The position numbers and the translations under genes are program-made. A stretch of DNA of 64,000 nucleotides, taken from assembly GCA_963665395.2 (NCBI GenBank), contig OY762251.1, positions 1,674,001-1,738,000 on the forward strand, written 5' to 3'. Below the pieces are notes generated by a model, which was not told the DNA's origin, made no database searches, and saw only the letters and a program-made list of their open reading frames with translations. Source of the stretch: Bin87 sp963665395 (GTDB lineage Bacteria; Chloroflexota; Dehalococcoidia; Lucifugimonadales; UBA3495). Of the stretch, positions 8,501-17,100 are shown in pieces (position 1 is the stretch's first letter; the number at the start of each line of letters is the position of its first letter).

Positions 8501-8664
8501 CCGCCGCCGATGCCTGGCAACGCTTTCGTGACGAAGTTTCCCATCGTTTCGTGTACCGAATGTTGACATTTCCCATCACCGGATTGACCGGCACATCGGA
8601 TAACGGCCACACTCCGCCGTCACCGTTGGCGGTGGATCCGCGGCTAGCGGAGCTCGTGTCCTGA
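5503..8664 (+). CDS. SecA-like motor ATPase (divergent paralogue)
   Basis: A 1053-residue protein with the SecA helicase layout. Visible motifs are Walker A AAGEGKTVAAAFP near residue 190, TANDYLAARD, the DEAD box IIDEADQTLLDEA near 295, GTAAAATDEFRRLYG near 546, and NMAGRGTDVVL near 660, followed by QLQGRSGRQGAFGSTRSL near 770. Housekeeping SecA normally has VDEVDSxLIDEARTP at motif II; here it is DEAD, and the N-terminal ~150 residues and long C-terminal helical region are unlike standard SecA. No C-terminal zinc motif is seen. It is therefore more likely a dedicated paralogue than the cell's main translocase. Start is ambiguous (ATG 5503, 5560 or 5623). It precedes a lipoprotein gene by 43 bases. 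Confidence 0.85.
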   Translation: MPDTRGRATPAYQHRPLGIMLLDGSFQKQPLPTPRLRRPVMRRPRSQEDRILRRIRSARREWNVANWSDRELREAVGDLDEGSYSSHPIPEDTLVRVFAVVDETIRRRLGLWKVFDLPNADYEPSIADARRKLASTGRGRYPGSDLLLPAEFYQAARRRQTGDAGGLRFRPTDQQLLAGLHLCCGRVVEMAAGEGKTVAAAFPAALYGLLGRAVHVVTANDYLAARDCELLAPVYRALGLTVGSALEHMAGPERRESYTHRIIYGTLREFAFDYLRDRMVMSPDEQIQGPLDVAIIDEADQTLLDEAVTPMVIAGAPVLSRRMIIRADRAVRELAAEQARLAEECRRELKQRIASGQADDASAILLARAMLAQPDAEEILRLAAAHSRLRRRARSFIDTDGSGKPRPEVEAGLYCAVDAERGSLSLLPEGVAFLEARLGDLYSTNTDDLNPGSRRAAQRVNLVNQVNQLLRAHLLLRRGVEYVVDDDRVALVDRDTGRPRPDTHYQDGLHPAVEAKEGVTIHPDHRNLGEISVPGFLRRYLSLAGLTGTAAAATDEFRRLYGLQVAVVAETRHTLRRDLPTRVYAESADQLDAVVDEARHCHRSGRPVLVAARTVAQSEVISERLIDAGIGHRLLNAVTNPEETDIVRQAGQPGAVTVATNMAGRGTDVVLPDGLDQSLLKRFVSMLERIIAADPDRAAVDVRANTSAEADLLARSVAANPLLSIRRAGGDRLTIHSSQPNRAPPPAVALEFGLGFHLVSAEFNDSPRVALQLQGRSGRQGAFGSTRSLLVRSDRWLAGLEYGKATVDPAGRVCWEGPELERQLRRRREETQQEEANARAYLLEYAAVLDNHADAYYKIREETLVARPDRLVRWADDAAGAAADDLARKHFPGLVGDDYARRFDSLAAELRARYDVAADPARGHPLDDLGSALAELLQRRLAERREQLGAARFSELARLLLLQVGDELWENHRDNLRNAAAASRLEARSPKTAIAEYIIAAADAWQRFRDEVSHRFVYRMLTFPITGLTGTSDNGHTPPSPLAVDPRLAELVS

Positions 8665-8707
8665 TCCCCGCCTGCCGACCCTTTCCCGCCCCAAGGAGTT
8701 GACCGAT

Positions 8708-9583
8708 ATGTCGCCACGAATCAGCCGATTGGCCCTGGCGATGTCCGCCGGCAGCGTGTTGGCCGGCGCGCCCCTGCTGGCAGCCTGTGGAGATTCCTCC
8801 AGCGGCCCCACCTACGACCAGTGGGCGGCTACCGACGGCGCGGCCGGCCGCATCAACCTGGACGACGTGCAGCTGGCGTTCCAGCAGTCCAGCAGCGCCA
8901 CCGAGTTCGAGCGTCGGGTCAACGAGATCTATGAAGGCGACGGCATCATCCTGATCCGCGCCCGCCAGGATGGCGACCGTCTGACCCTGGAAGGCTGGGA
9001 AGACCTGGACGCCAACAACCGGATCGACGATGCGGCGGACGACCGGCTCTTTGCCATCATCAAAGAGGACGAACAGCACCAATTGCAGGGCTATCACGCC
9101 AATTCCTATTATCACAGTCACTTCGGCGCTGGCGACTTTCTCTTCACCTACCTGCTGATCAGCAGCCTGAACCGGGGTCCCTACTTCTACCAGACGATTC
9201 CCGACCGGGCGACTGACATCCGGCGGGACCGGACTTCGTATCGCGGCTCCAGTCGCTACGACACCCAGTTGAACCGCAACCGGACGTACACCTCCCGGCA
9301 GCAGACCTTCGCCGGCTCCCGATACCAGGAAGCCGGGCGGGGCGTCAGTTCCAGCCGTCAGACTTACCAGCAGACCCAGAGATCCTCCGGCGCCTTCCGC
9401 AACAGCGCGACACTTACCCGCAGCTCGTCTATTTCGCGCAGTTCCTCCATCGGGGGCGGAAGCGGATCGACCATATCCCGGAGCAGCAGCAGCCTGGGCG
9501 GTTTCAGCGGCGGCGGCGGCCGGGTTCATTTCCGCAGCCCTTCCGATGGAGACGGCGGAACACGCCCCGCCTGGCTGGCCTGA
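8708..9583 (+). CDS. Ser/Gly-rich lipoprotein
   Basis: Start ATG 8708 is set by AAGGAG nine bases upstream. The N-terminus is a classical lipoprotein signal ending in the lipobox LAAC, so the mature protein of about 265 residues would be anchored by Cys near residue 27. A compact acidic domain follows (residues ~35-165, including GWEDLDANNRIDD and YHANSYYHSHFGAGDFLF). The tail (residues ~175-291) is low-complexity, rich in Ser, Arg, Gly, Tyr and Gln. Similar lipoproteins are encoded near DUF350 and DUF4178 genes in other bacteria, as I recall, which fits the gene order here. Function unknown; membrane-surface location is well supported. Confidence 0.8.
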   Translation: MSPRISRLALAMSAGSVLAGAPLLAACGDSSSGPTYDQWAATDGAAGRINLDDVQLAFQQSSSATEFERRVNEIYEGDGIILIRARQDGDRLTLEGWEDLDANNRIDDAADDRLFAIIKEDEQHQLQGYHANSYYHSHFGAGDFLFTYLLISSLNRGPYFYQTIPDRATDIRRDRTSYRGSSRYDTQLNRNRTYTSRQQTFAGSRYQEAGRGVSSSRQTYQQTQRSSGAFRNSATLTRSSSISRSSSIGGGSGSTISRSSSSLGGFSGGGGRVHFRSPSDGDGGTRPAWLA

Positions 9584-9587
9584 GCCA

Positions 9588-10649
9588 ATGGGAGCCCCCG
9601 ACGCCGGCGGTCTCACCGTATCGGCATGGACGGACCAACTGCCGGCGGACACGACCCTGTACGTCGAGTTGCCGGGCGAAACCCGTCGTCTGACCCTGCG
9701 CCGGTTGTTGGGGCGGTTGTTTCCCGAGGACGCCGGCGGGCAAGCCGAGGTCCAGGCCCGGTTGGACCGAAAGGCCAATCCCGACCTGCCGGCCGGCTAC
9801 GCCGCGCTGCTGGCGCTGGTGGAACAATGGCGGTCGGGGCTCTGCCGGCTGTCCCTCGCCACGGGGCGCGGCTGGGGTCGGCCGGCCCATCCTGACGACC
9901 CGGTGTCCGCCCACCTGCAACTGCCACCCTTGTGTCGCCGGGCTGGCGGCGGCGACGCCGACTTGACGCTGACGATGCTGCCCGCCTATCGACCACTGGA
10001 ATGGGCGGTAACCCAGGGTTACGCCGCGGATCGGCAGCAACTGCTGGATTGGATGCAGTCGTGCGCGCTGCTCTACTTTGTGGACAAGCATGGCTGCGCG
10101 GCGCCGCCGCCCGCCGACCCGTCCCTGTCCGAACCATGCCGGCCGGTGGTGTCCGGTCTGTACCGCCGCCGCTGCCTGCGCCTTGCGGCCGACGGGAACC
10201 ATTCCGAGGTGGCAGAGACGGGCCGCCGGCTGATCGGCGCATTGCTGGAGGAAACCGAAGCGTTGATCGACGGTTTCGATCTGTTCAAGGACGCCCGCTG
10301 GAACGAGGACGAACGGGCGGCGGAGTTTGACAGCGGACACGGCGCCGACTTGCGGGTCGAGGCCATCATCGCCGAGGGTCTGGACCCGGTTCGCGCCGTG
10401 TTCCTGCTGCGACTCTACGACGGCAGCCTTGACCCTTTCGCCGACCAATGGCAGCAGCTGGTGGGCGACCCGGCGTTTTTTGACCGTCTCCTGGAGCCGG
10501 TGGTCAACCGCGACCTGCCCCCGCCGCCCCAGGAAATTCTCACGGCCATTATGGAGGATGGCTACGCCCTGCTGGATGCCCGGGCCGAGGCGGCGGCCGA
10601 CCGCCAGGCGCGGGCTGAAATTCAGCGTCGCCTGTTGGAGCAGAGCTAG
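9588..10649 (+). CDS. conserved hypothetical protein, unknown family
   Basis: A 353-residue soluble protein; ATG 9588 lies five bases after the lipoprotein stop, so the two are probably co-translated. It has no signal peptide or membrane helix. Visible features are an N-terminal segment LYVELPGETRRLTLRRLLGR, Leu-rich helical stretches, an acidic middle (FDLFKDARWNEDERAAEF), and a charged helical C-terminus (RAEAAADRQARAEIQRRL). I do not recognise a family. Its position between the lipoprotein and DUF350/DUF4178 genes suggests a partner in the same module. Its end overlaps the convergent DUF350 gene by four bases. Confidence 0.65.
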   Translation: MGAPDAGGLTVSAWTDQLPADTTLYVELPGETRRLTLRRLLGRLFPEDAGGQAEVQARLDRKANPDLPAGYAALLALVEQWRSGLCRLSLATGRGWGRPAHPDDPVSAHLQLPPLCRRAGGGDADLTLTMLPAYRPLEWAVTQGYAADRQQLLDWMQSCALLYFVDKHGCAAPPPADPSLSEPCRPVVSGLYRRRCLRLAADGNHSEVAETGRRLIGALLEETEALIDGFDLFKDARWNEDERAAEFDSGHGADLRVEAIIAEGLDPVRAVFLLRLYDGSLDPFADQWQQLVGDPAFFDRLLEPVVNRDLPPPPQEILTAIMEDGYALLDARAEAAADRQARAEIQRRLLEQS

Positions 10650-11527
10650 ATTGCCAGGAGCAATATCAGCGCCGAGCTGACCACCACCGCAGTCTCCACG
10701 AAGGCCACGCCTACGTTGCGTCCCGCCGCCACCTGCTCCGAAACCCGCGTGTGGGGCAACAACACCAGGTCCACCGCCAGCCGCAATACGTACAGCAATA
10801 CGAAGCCCACCACGGAGTAAATGACGAACTCCAGGATGCCTTCCCGCCAACCCACGAAATCGCCGAATGTCGCCTTGAAAGTGACCAGGCCAATTGCCAC
10901 CAGGTTGCCGCCCAGGGCGATGCCCACCGCCGGGTTGTCTCGCTCAATCTCGTCGTGGATGTTGAAAGGGGTGGTCCATTCGTAGAACAGGGCGAACAGG
11001 ACGAGGACGACGAGACCGAGTCCAAAGAACGCCAGCGCGTTCAACGGGCCGCCCTGGCCGGCGATTGCTCCCGCGATAACGAGGCCGGATGCGACGTTCA
11101 CGCCGAATTCCGCCGCTGCCGCCCCCACGTTCTGGTCCTGGATTATCTCGCGTTCCAGCTCAAACCGGTACAGCACCAGGCGGTCGGTAACCAAGCGCAT
11201 CAGGTTCAATGCGACGATTCCCGCCAGCGAGTACAGGAAAACCCACAGTACTTCCAGTCCGAAAGCGCGGTCAATTCCCAGGCCCCCGTAAGCGCCAACG
11301 CCCAAAGGCTGGTACAGGGCTCCGAGGAAAACCAGGATGACGCCGGCCAGGTATCCCGAAAGGCGCAGCGCCACCGCGAGGTTGCTTTTGGCTACGATCT
11401 CCTCCTCAATATGGTGGCGAGTCACCGCGTCCCGCGCCAATTTAGCGATGGTCAATACCACCAGCCCCAGCGCCACATAAATCAGCCCCCGGGGGAGGTA
11501 GGTCAGTATGTCAATCAGCAAGTCCAC
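10646..11527 (-). CDS. DUF350 family inner-membrane protein (YjfL-like)
   Basis: A 293-residue integral membrane protein made of two tandem DUF350 units. Each has about four helices and the family pattern of small residues in helices; examples are YLPRGLIYVALGLVVLTIAK at the start of unit 1 and VGIALGGNLVAIGLVTF in unit 2. In Escherichia coli the related YjfL sits beside a PspA-like protein (YjfJ), YjfK and the lipoprotein YjfM; the local gene set is comparable although no PspA-like gene is present. The gene is 16 bases downstream of the DUF4178-like gene on the minus strand, so they form an operon. Molecular function is unknown for the family. Confidence 0.85.
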   Translation of the reverse strand: MDLLIDILTYLPRGLIYVALGLVVLTIAKLARDAVTRHHIEEEIVAKSNLAVALRLSGYLAGVILVFLGALYQPLGVGAYGGLGIDRAFGLEVLWVFLYSLAGIVALNLMRLVTDRLVLYRFELEREIIQDQNVGAAAAEFGVNVASGLVIAGAIAGQGGPLNALAFFGLGLVVLVLFALFYEWTTPFNIHDEIERDNPAVGIALGGNLVAIGLVTFKATFGDFVGWREGILEFVIYSVVGFVLLYVLRLAVDLVLLPHTRVSEQVAAGRNVGVAFVETAVVVSSALILLLAI

Positions 11528-11543
11528 TTGGCGCTCTCCCCGT

Positions 11544-12185
11544 TCAGTCGAATCGTCGCTGGGTCTCTGATCGCTCTCCCGGATACAGCAGCACGCTGTC
11601 CGGATCTATGATCTCGCTGAAGTGGGCTTCAAAGGGGAGACCTTCGAACTTGGTGATGGCCAGCAGATCCTGCCCATCGTCCGCCAGGAACTCCCACATA
11701 TAGAAACCCTCTCCCTCGCCGGCACGGTCGCCCGGGTAATAAAACGCCTCGAAACTGTTGCGGTAGGAATAACGCCGCTCTTCAATCACCACGCCGTTGT
11801 CGATGGAGTGCGCCTCGTCCAGCGCGATGAGGTCGTCTTCGGTCAAACCGATGGCGTCCAGCCCCACCGGGCGGCGTTCCGTGGCCGCGGTGACGAAAAG
11901 GTTGTTGCCGTCCCCGGACCACTCCAGCCAAACCCGCCGTTGGGCGTCGGCAGCCACCAACTCGCGCCATTCGATGCCGCTGCCGGCGTACCGATGGAGT
12001 TGCTCCACCAGCAGGTACGCATCGTCATAGTCTAGATGGAGACCCTGCACCACCACCACGTCTCCAACCTGCGCGGCGCGGATGCTGTTGTCGGCAACCG
12101 CGCGGTCGGCTATCCCGGCCGGCCGGTTATTGCCACGGCCCATGAGCCGACCGAACAGCCGGCCCAACGATGATTGCTTGCGCAT
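11544..12185 (-). CDS. DUF4178/YjfK-like protein
   Basis: A 213-residue cytoplasmic protein. Start ATG 12185 is preceded by GGGGAG at six bases. The sequence shows the DUF4178-type sequence VGDVVVVQGLHLDYDD then EWRELVAADAQRRVWLEWS, a central SYRNSFEAFYYPG, and the C-terminal FEAHFSEIIDPDSVLLYPG, typical of this beta-rich domain. The N-terminal 30 residues are basic (KQSSLGRLFGRLMGRG) and may contact membrane or nucleic acid. It is the first gene of the pair with DUF350. DUF4178, DUF350 and small lipoproteins are often neighbours in envelope-stress-type clusters. Whether it is better classed as DUF2491 needs a profile search. Confidence 0.7.
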   Translation of the reverse strand: MRKQSSLGRLFGRLMGRGNNRPAGIADRAVADNSIRAAQVGDVVVVQGLHLDYDDAYLLVEQLHRYAGSGIEWRELVAADAQRRVWLEWSGDGNNLFVTAATERRPVGLDAIGLTEDDLIALDEAHSIDNGVVIEERRYSYRNSFEAFYYPGDRAGEGEGFYMWEFLADDGQDLLAITKFEGLPFEAHFSEIIDPDSVLLYPGERSETQRRFD

Positions 12186-12292
12186 TGTGGACTCCCCAAC
12201 CGGAGGAAAAATGAGAACGCCCGGATCCCGCCAACGGCGCGACGCCGGCTGGCACATTATAGCCCAGGATCGCCCGTCGCAGAGAATGGTCC

Positions 12293-12372
12293 CTCACGAG
12301 TACTGACTTTCCGTAACCTGTCATTGCGAGCGAAGCGTGGCAATCTCGTTGTCGGAGGAATCGTCGCTCTAG
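12293..12372. repeat. partial copy of the 146-bp element
   Basis: Begins CTCACGAGTACTGACTTTCC and continues with CTGTCATTGCGAGCG and GTGGCAATCTCGT, matching one half of the 146-bp element, then diverges. The other half has been lost. Confidence 0.7.
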
Positions 12373-12770
12373 CAGCCCGTCCGAGGATTTATGGCGACTA
12401 CTGATGAGGCCATGTGGTAGTCGCGGTTCACACGGTTAAGGGGTGGCGGTGTGGGATTGGCCAACGGGCAGCAATGCCGGAACAGCTTCAGCAGGTTGTG
12501 GCCGGCGCAGATCAGCGACCACTCGCCGTTGACCTGTGGCAATCCCCGCAGCAGGAACTGCCGGAAGCCCCGGGCCTGCTTGATCTGACCGAACACCGGT
12601 TCCACGGTCTGCATGCGCAGCGCGTATCGTTTCCGACCCCGCTTGGTCTGTAGTTTGCGGCGCATCCGGTCCCTGGGCGGGAGAGCTTTGGGGATGCGTC
12701 CTCGGGGCGCCGGCGGCGGTCTGTGCCCATGGCGGGTCTTTTCCGGTGCGATGACCTGATAATCCGTCAA
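12369..12770 (-). pseudogene. IS1182-type transposase, C-terminal fragment
   Basis: Only the last third of a DDE transposase remains, with RGRIPKALPPRDRMRRKL, QTVEPVFGQIKQARGFRQF and EWSLICAGHNLLKLFR; the VEPVFGQIKQARGFR stretch is the conserved catalytic-Glu region of this family. The 5' side is cut by a GGATTT/AATCC-type repeat and by other debris, and the first two-thirds are absent. The fragment cannot encode a functional transposase. It lies between the DUF4178-like gene and the FN3 genes. Confidence 0.8.
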
Positions 12771-12800
12771 ATCCGGGCAACCCTGCTTCTGACGCTCCTC
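12758..12800. repeat. AATCC-type palindromic repeat, partial
   Basis: Read on the minus strand it gives GTCAGAAGCAGGGTTGCC followed by GGATTTGACGGATTATCAGG, nearly the same as the unit inside the composite insertion at 4647-4690. It marks the 5' breakpoint of the IS1182-type fragment. Confidence 0.6.
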
Positions 12801-13040
12801 CGTTGGCGGATTTATCCCCAATCAATTGGAAAAGCCCGCCGCCGCCGGGCAAATTCGCCTGCGTCAACGCCAGCCGCCGCGACGGCAAACACGTCTCAAG
12901 AATAAAATTATTATGCTATGATTATTATGAGTTTATTATCATATAGGCAAGCATAAGTGGTTGGGCTGGTATAATTTCCCCTGGCAATCACAATGCAGCC
13001 TCCGGACGGCGGCGGAGCGCGTTTTGGGATCAACTCGGGG

Positions 13041-13437
13041 ATGACCGGTCAAGACGTATTCGGATGGACACGCGCCACCGCGCTCGCCGCGGCCCTGCTG
13101 GGGCTGCTGGCCTTGGCTACCCTGCTTTCGCCCTCCCCCGCGCTAGGTCAGTCTAATGCGCCCGCCACGCCGACCTCGGTGTCCATAACCCGCGCCAACG
13201 GTACATTGACCGCAACCTGGCCCGCCGTTGACGGCGCGACCAGGTATCACGTCACCTACACTTCCGACAACACGCAGAGCTGGACCGCCGCCGCCAGCCC
13301 GGCCGACAACCACTCCGACAGCGCCATCACCATCGACGACGTTGACAACGCCAAGACCTACATCGTCGGCGTGCGGGCCGGCAACGCCAACGACCAGTGG
13401 AGCGGCTGGCGCAATTCCGAGCCGGCCGGGCCCTTTC
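13041..13437 (+). pseudogene. truncated FN3 secreted protein (paralogue of 14114-19642)
   Basis: The first ~132 residues match the start of the giant FN3 protein downstream: the N-terminal motif FGWTRA, a signal peptide ending at PALGQSN, and one fibronectin-III domain with TRYHVTYTSDNTQSW and GVRAGNANDQWSGW. At about 13437 the homology stops in the middle of the inter-domain linker (PAGPF) and the frame runs into antisense of the hydrolase gene. An AT-rich stretch with TATAAT at 12970-12975 lies upstream and may be its promoter. The product would be secreted but lacks all but one domain, so I regard it as a broken duplicate. Confidence 0.8.
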
Positions 13438-13966
13438 AGTCGACGTCGGTCTCGATCCAGGGGCCCATGGGGGAGAAGGTGTCGGCGGACTTGGCCCGCC
13501 ACCAGTCGGAGTTGTTCTCGTTGCGGTCCCGGCGCTGCCAGTCGCGAGCGCTGACGTCGTTGCCGCAGGTGTAGCCGAGGACGTGGTTCAGGGCGTCCTC
13601 TTTGGAGACGTTGCGGCACTGGTCCTTGATGACCACCACCATCTCGCCCTCGGCGTCAAAACGCTGGATTTCCTTGGGGCGGACGATGGCATCCTCCGGG
13701 CCGATGACGCTGGTGGGAGTCTTGTGGAAAATCATCGGGTACTCGGGGGCCGGCCGGTCGCCGACGTGGCTGGTGTAGTTCAGGCCCATGGCCAGGATTT
13801 TCCCCGGCATGACCGGAGCCAGCAGCTTCACGTCGGAAAGCGCGTGGACGTGGTCGGTCAGCTTGATTTCGTCGTCAAAAATGCTGCCGTCGATGGCGGT
13901 TACGTTGTCGCCGTCAACGACGCCGTAGTGCTCGGAGCCGTGGGCGATGTAGCGAGCGATTCTCAT
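13436..13966 (-). pseudogene. fumarylacetoacetate hydrolase family protein, C-terminally truncated
   Basis: The first 176 residues are a good FAH-family enzyme: ILAMGLNYTSHVGDRPAPEY, the metal-ligand stretch FDAEGEMVVVI, and GYTCGNDVSARDWQRRD. It then stops after GPWIETDVD. About 80 residues with the conserved GD(V/L)IxTGTP loop should follow but are missing, replaced by the truncated FN3 gene on the other strand. Without that region the active site is incomplete. Start ATG 13966 has GGAGG upstream. Family members cleave or decarboxylate beta-diketo or catechol meta-cleavage intermediates; the original substrate cannot be told. Confidence 0.85.
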
Positions 13967-14113
13967 AGCGGGATTGCCTCCGTTTTGAGTAATCAGCGGG
14001 GTCAGCATAGCACTTTCCGCGAGGTTGTCTGATGAGGTATAGTTGCGCCCCGCCATCACAATCGGCGCCCACCACGATGTTGGCGCCGCAGCATATCGTA
14101 GAGAGGAAACAGG

Positions 14114-17100
14114 GTGACCAATCAGAGCATTTTTGGATGGACGCGCGCCGCGCCGCTGGCAGCGTCCATGGCCTTGCTGGGGCTGCTGGTCGCTGCCGCT
14201 CTGATGTTCGCCCCACCTCCCGCGCTGGGTCAGTCCAATACGGTTCCGGCCGCGCCCGCCAACCTGTCCGCAACCCATAACGGCAATACCGTTGACGCAT
14301 CCTGGGACCCCGATTCCAACGCCACCAGGTATCACGTAACCTACAGCTTCGACAACAAGAACAGTTGGATTGGCGCCGCTTGCGGCGATAACTGCACCGC
14401 CAACAGCTACACTGTTACCGCCGCCGACCCCGGCAAAACCTATATCGTCGCCGTCCGCGCCGGCAACAGTCACGGCTGGAGCGGCTGGGTCAACTCCGCC
14501 CCGGCACCGCCGTCCACCCTGCCGCCGGCCGCCCCGTCCACCGTTACCGTTACACGCGGCGACGGCACGCTCATCGTCTCCGGGTATGCGGTCAGCAACG
14601 CGACCAAATATCACGTCACCTACAGTTCCGACAACGAGAAGAGCTGGAACGGCCCTCCTTGCGGTGATAACTGCGTCGGAACCGGCATCACCATCAGCGG
14701 CGTTGTCAACGCCAAGACTTACATTGTGAGCGTGCGGGCCGGCAACGCCGGCGGCTGGAGTGGCTGGGTCAACTCCGCGCCGGCCGGCCCGCTCCCGTTG
14801 CCGCCGGCCCCGCCTGCCAAAATCTGGGTGAACCGAGTCTGCGACCATACGATGATAGTGTGGTGGGATTGGTCGGACGGCGCAACTGGCTACGACCTGG
14901 TCGCCAGCATAGACCACCGCCAGAACTGGAAGCGCTTGATGACCGACAAGTACAAGAACGGCTGGCAGTTCTCGGCATGGCAGAAGGAAAAGACCTTCTG
15001 GTTCGCCGTGCGCGCCCGCAACGCCCACGGCGAAAGCGCCTGGGTCAACTCCGCCGCAGCCCCAGCCCCGCCCTGCGCCGTGGGCAACCTGCGCGCCGTC
15101 ACCCAAACCACCTTTGGCCAAACCGGCGGCAGCATCGCCGCCGCCTGGGATGCCGGCAAGCGCGCCGCCGGCTATCACGTCAACCACCGCTTCAACGGCG
15201 GCCAGTGGCAACGCATCGCGTCCAACGGCACCGGAACTAGCCATACCTGGGAAGTGAACGATACGGGAAATTATGAAGTCGCCGTCCAGTCGGTCAATGG
15301 CGACCTGATGAGCGAGTGGCGGAACACCGACTCCGCCTGGCTGAGCGCCGGCAGCATTGTCGGAACCGCCACAACCCTGACCCTCAGCGGACACGGCGGC
15401 GACTGGTGGTTGCAACAAACCGCGCCAACGACGGGCACGTGCACGGCGGGCGATTCCAGTTTCGCGCACCCCGTCACCGGCCTCGCCGTCGGCAATTCGT
15501 ACACCTACACGGCCTACCGCGACAGCGCCTGCGCCACGGCCCTGGCCTCGGCAAATATCCATCGTCGCACCCTGGCCGTCAGTAACGTCACTACCACCGC
15601 GGCCACACTGACCATGGCCGGAGACCCCGGCGCGTGGCACGTGAAAAAGACCGCGCCGGCGCCGGACGGAAACTGCTCCGCAGCCATCAACGGCGCAACC
15701 TATGACCTAACCAGTCTCAACCCCGGCCAGTCCTACACTTACACCGCCTACGACGACAGCGCCTGCACCGTCGCGCTGCTCACGGTCACCTTCCGTACCC
15801 TGCTGACGGTAAGCAACCTGGGCGAAACAACCCATCCGTCCTTCAGCAACGAAATCGGCTACAAAAACGGCAACGCCAACCGACGGTGGGCCAACGCCTT
15901 CACCACCGGCAGCTCGGTCGGCGGTTACACGCTGGACAGCGTCGTTTTCGAGTTCGGACCGACCACGGGTTCGCCCACCCGGGTCCACGCGAAAATCTAC
16001 GCGGATTCCAGCGGTATGCCGGGTTCGCTGGTGAAAGACCTCGGCAGCGAAAACCCCACCGCCGCCGGCAACCACACCTGGACCTGCTCCGGAAACGGCT
16101 GCGCCCTGGCTTCGGACACCACCTACCACGTCGCGCTGGAAGCCGACGCCCCCACCGCGGCCTCGGGCCATTACTATGACTGGAAGGTTACCGCTTCCGA
16201 CAACGAGACCAACACGCCCGGCAGCGCCGGCTGGACGATTGCCGCACACGGCAACTACAAGATAAACGCCGGGGCCTGGACGGCCTACGGCAACGAGGCC
16301 GGCAAGTTCCAGGTGGTCGCCATCACCAACCCCGGCCTGGCCGTGTCGAACATCACGGCCGCCACCGCCACGCTCACGCTGTCCAACTACAGCGGCCCGT
16401 GGTGGCTGCAGCGAACCAACCCCGCCGACGCCGCCTGCAAGTCCATGGGGATGACGACCACGGAGAACCTGGCCGATCTCACCGTCGGCCAGTCCTACAC
16501 CTACAAGGCTTACGACAAGAGCGGTTGCGACAGCGCAGACGAGATTGGGTCGGTGACCTTTACCACCGTCGGCCTGACCGCGAGCGCCGTCTCCGGCGCC
16601 GACGCGGCAACGCTGACCATCGCCGGTTACACGGGCAGCTGGTACGTGAAACAGACCGCGCCGGCGCCCGCTGGCAGTTGCTCCCGCGCTATTCACGGCT
16701 CTTCCCACAATCTCACCGGCCTGACGACCGGCCAGACTTACGCCTACACGGCGTACCGCGGCAGCGGCTGCGACAGCGCGGACGAAATCGCATCAGTCAT
16801 CTTCCGCGTTCCCTACCTCAGCGTCAGCAACCTGGGCGAGACGTCATATCCAAGCCATCTTGCGGTCGGGGAGGAACTTGTTGCCACCGCCTTCACCACG
16901 GGCAGCGCCACGGGCGGCTATGCCTTGAAGAGCGTGACTCTGAGCATGGGGGACCCGAAGGTGGACGTGAATAACCCGAGCGCCAGAGCCAGTCTCATAG
17001 TGGAGGTTCGCGCCGCCTCCGGAAGTAATCCGTCGGCCACCGCGTTAACTGCCTTGAGCGGCGCCAATCCGACCTCGGCGGGCCAGCACACCTACGTCTG

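Noticed and set aside
5503..8664. Annotation as housekeeping SecA
   Set aside because: Motif II is DEAD with divergent surroundings, and the N- and C-terminal regions do not fit canonical SecA; called SecA-like instead.
13967..15640. Upstream extension of the hydrolase frame to 734 residues
   Set aside because: Only the part below 13966 is FAH-like; the rest is antisense of the FN3 gene, Gly/Val-rich shadow sequence.
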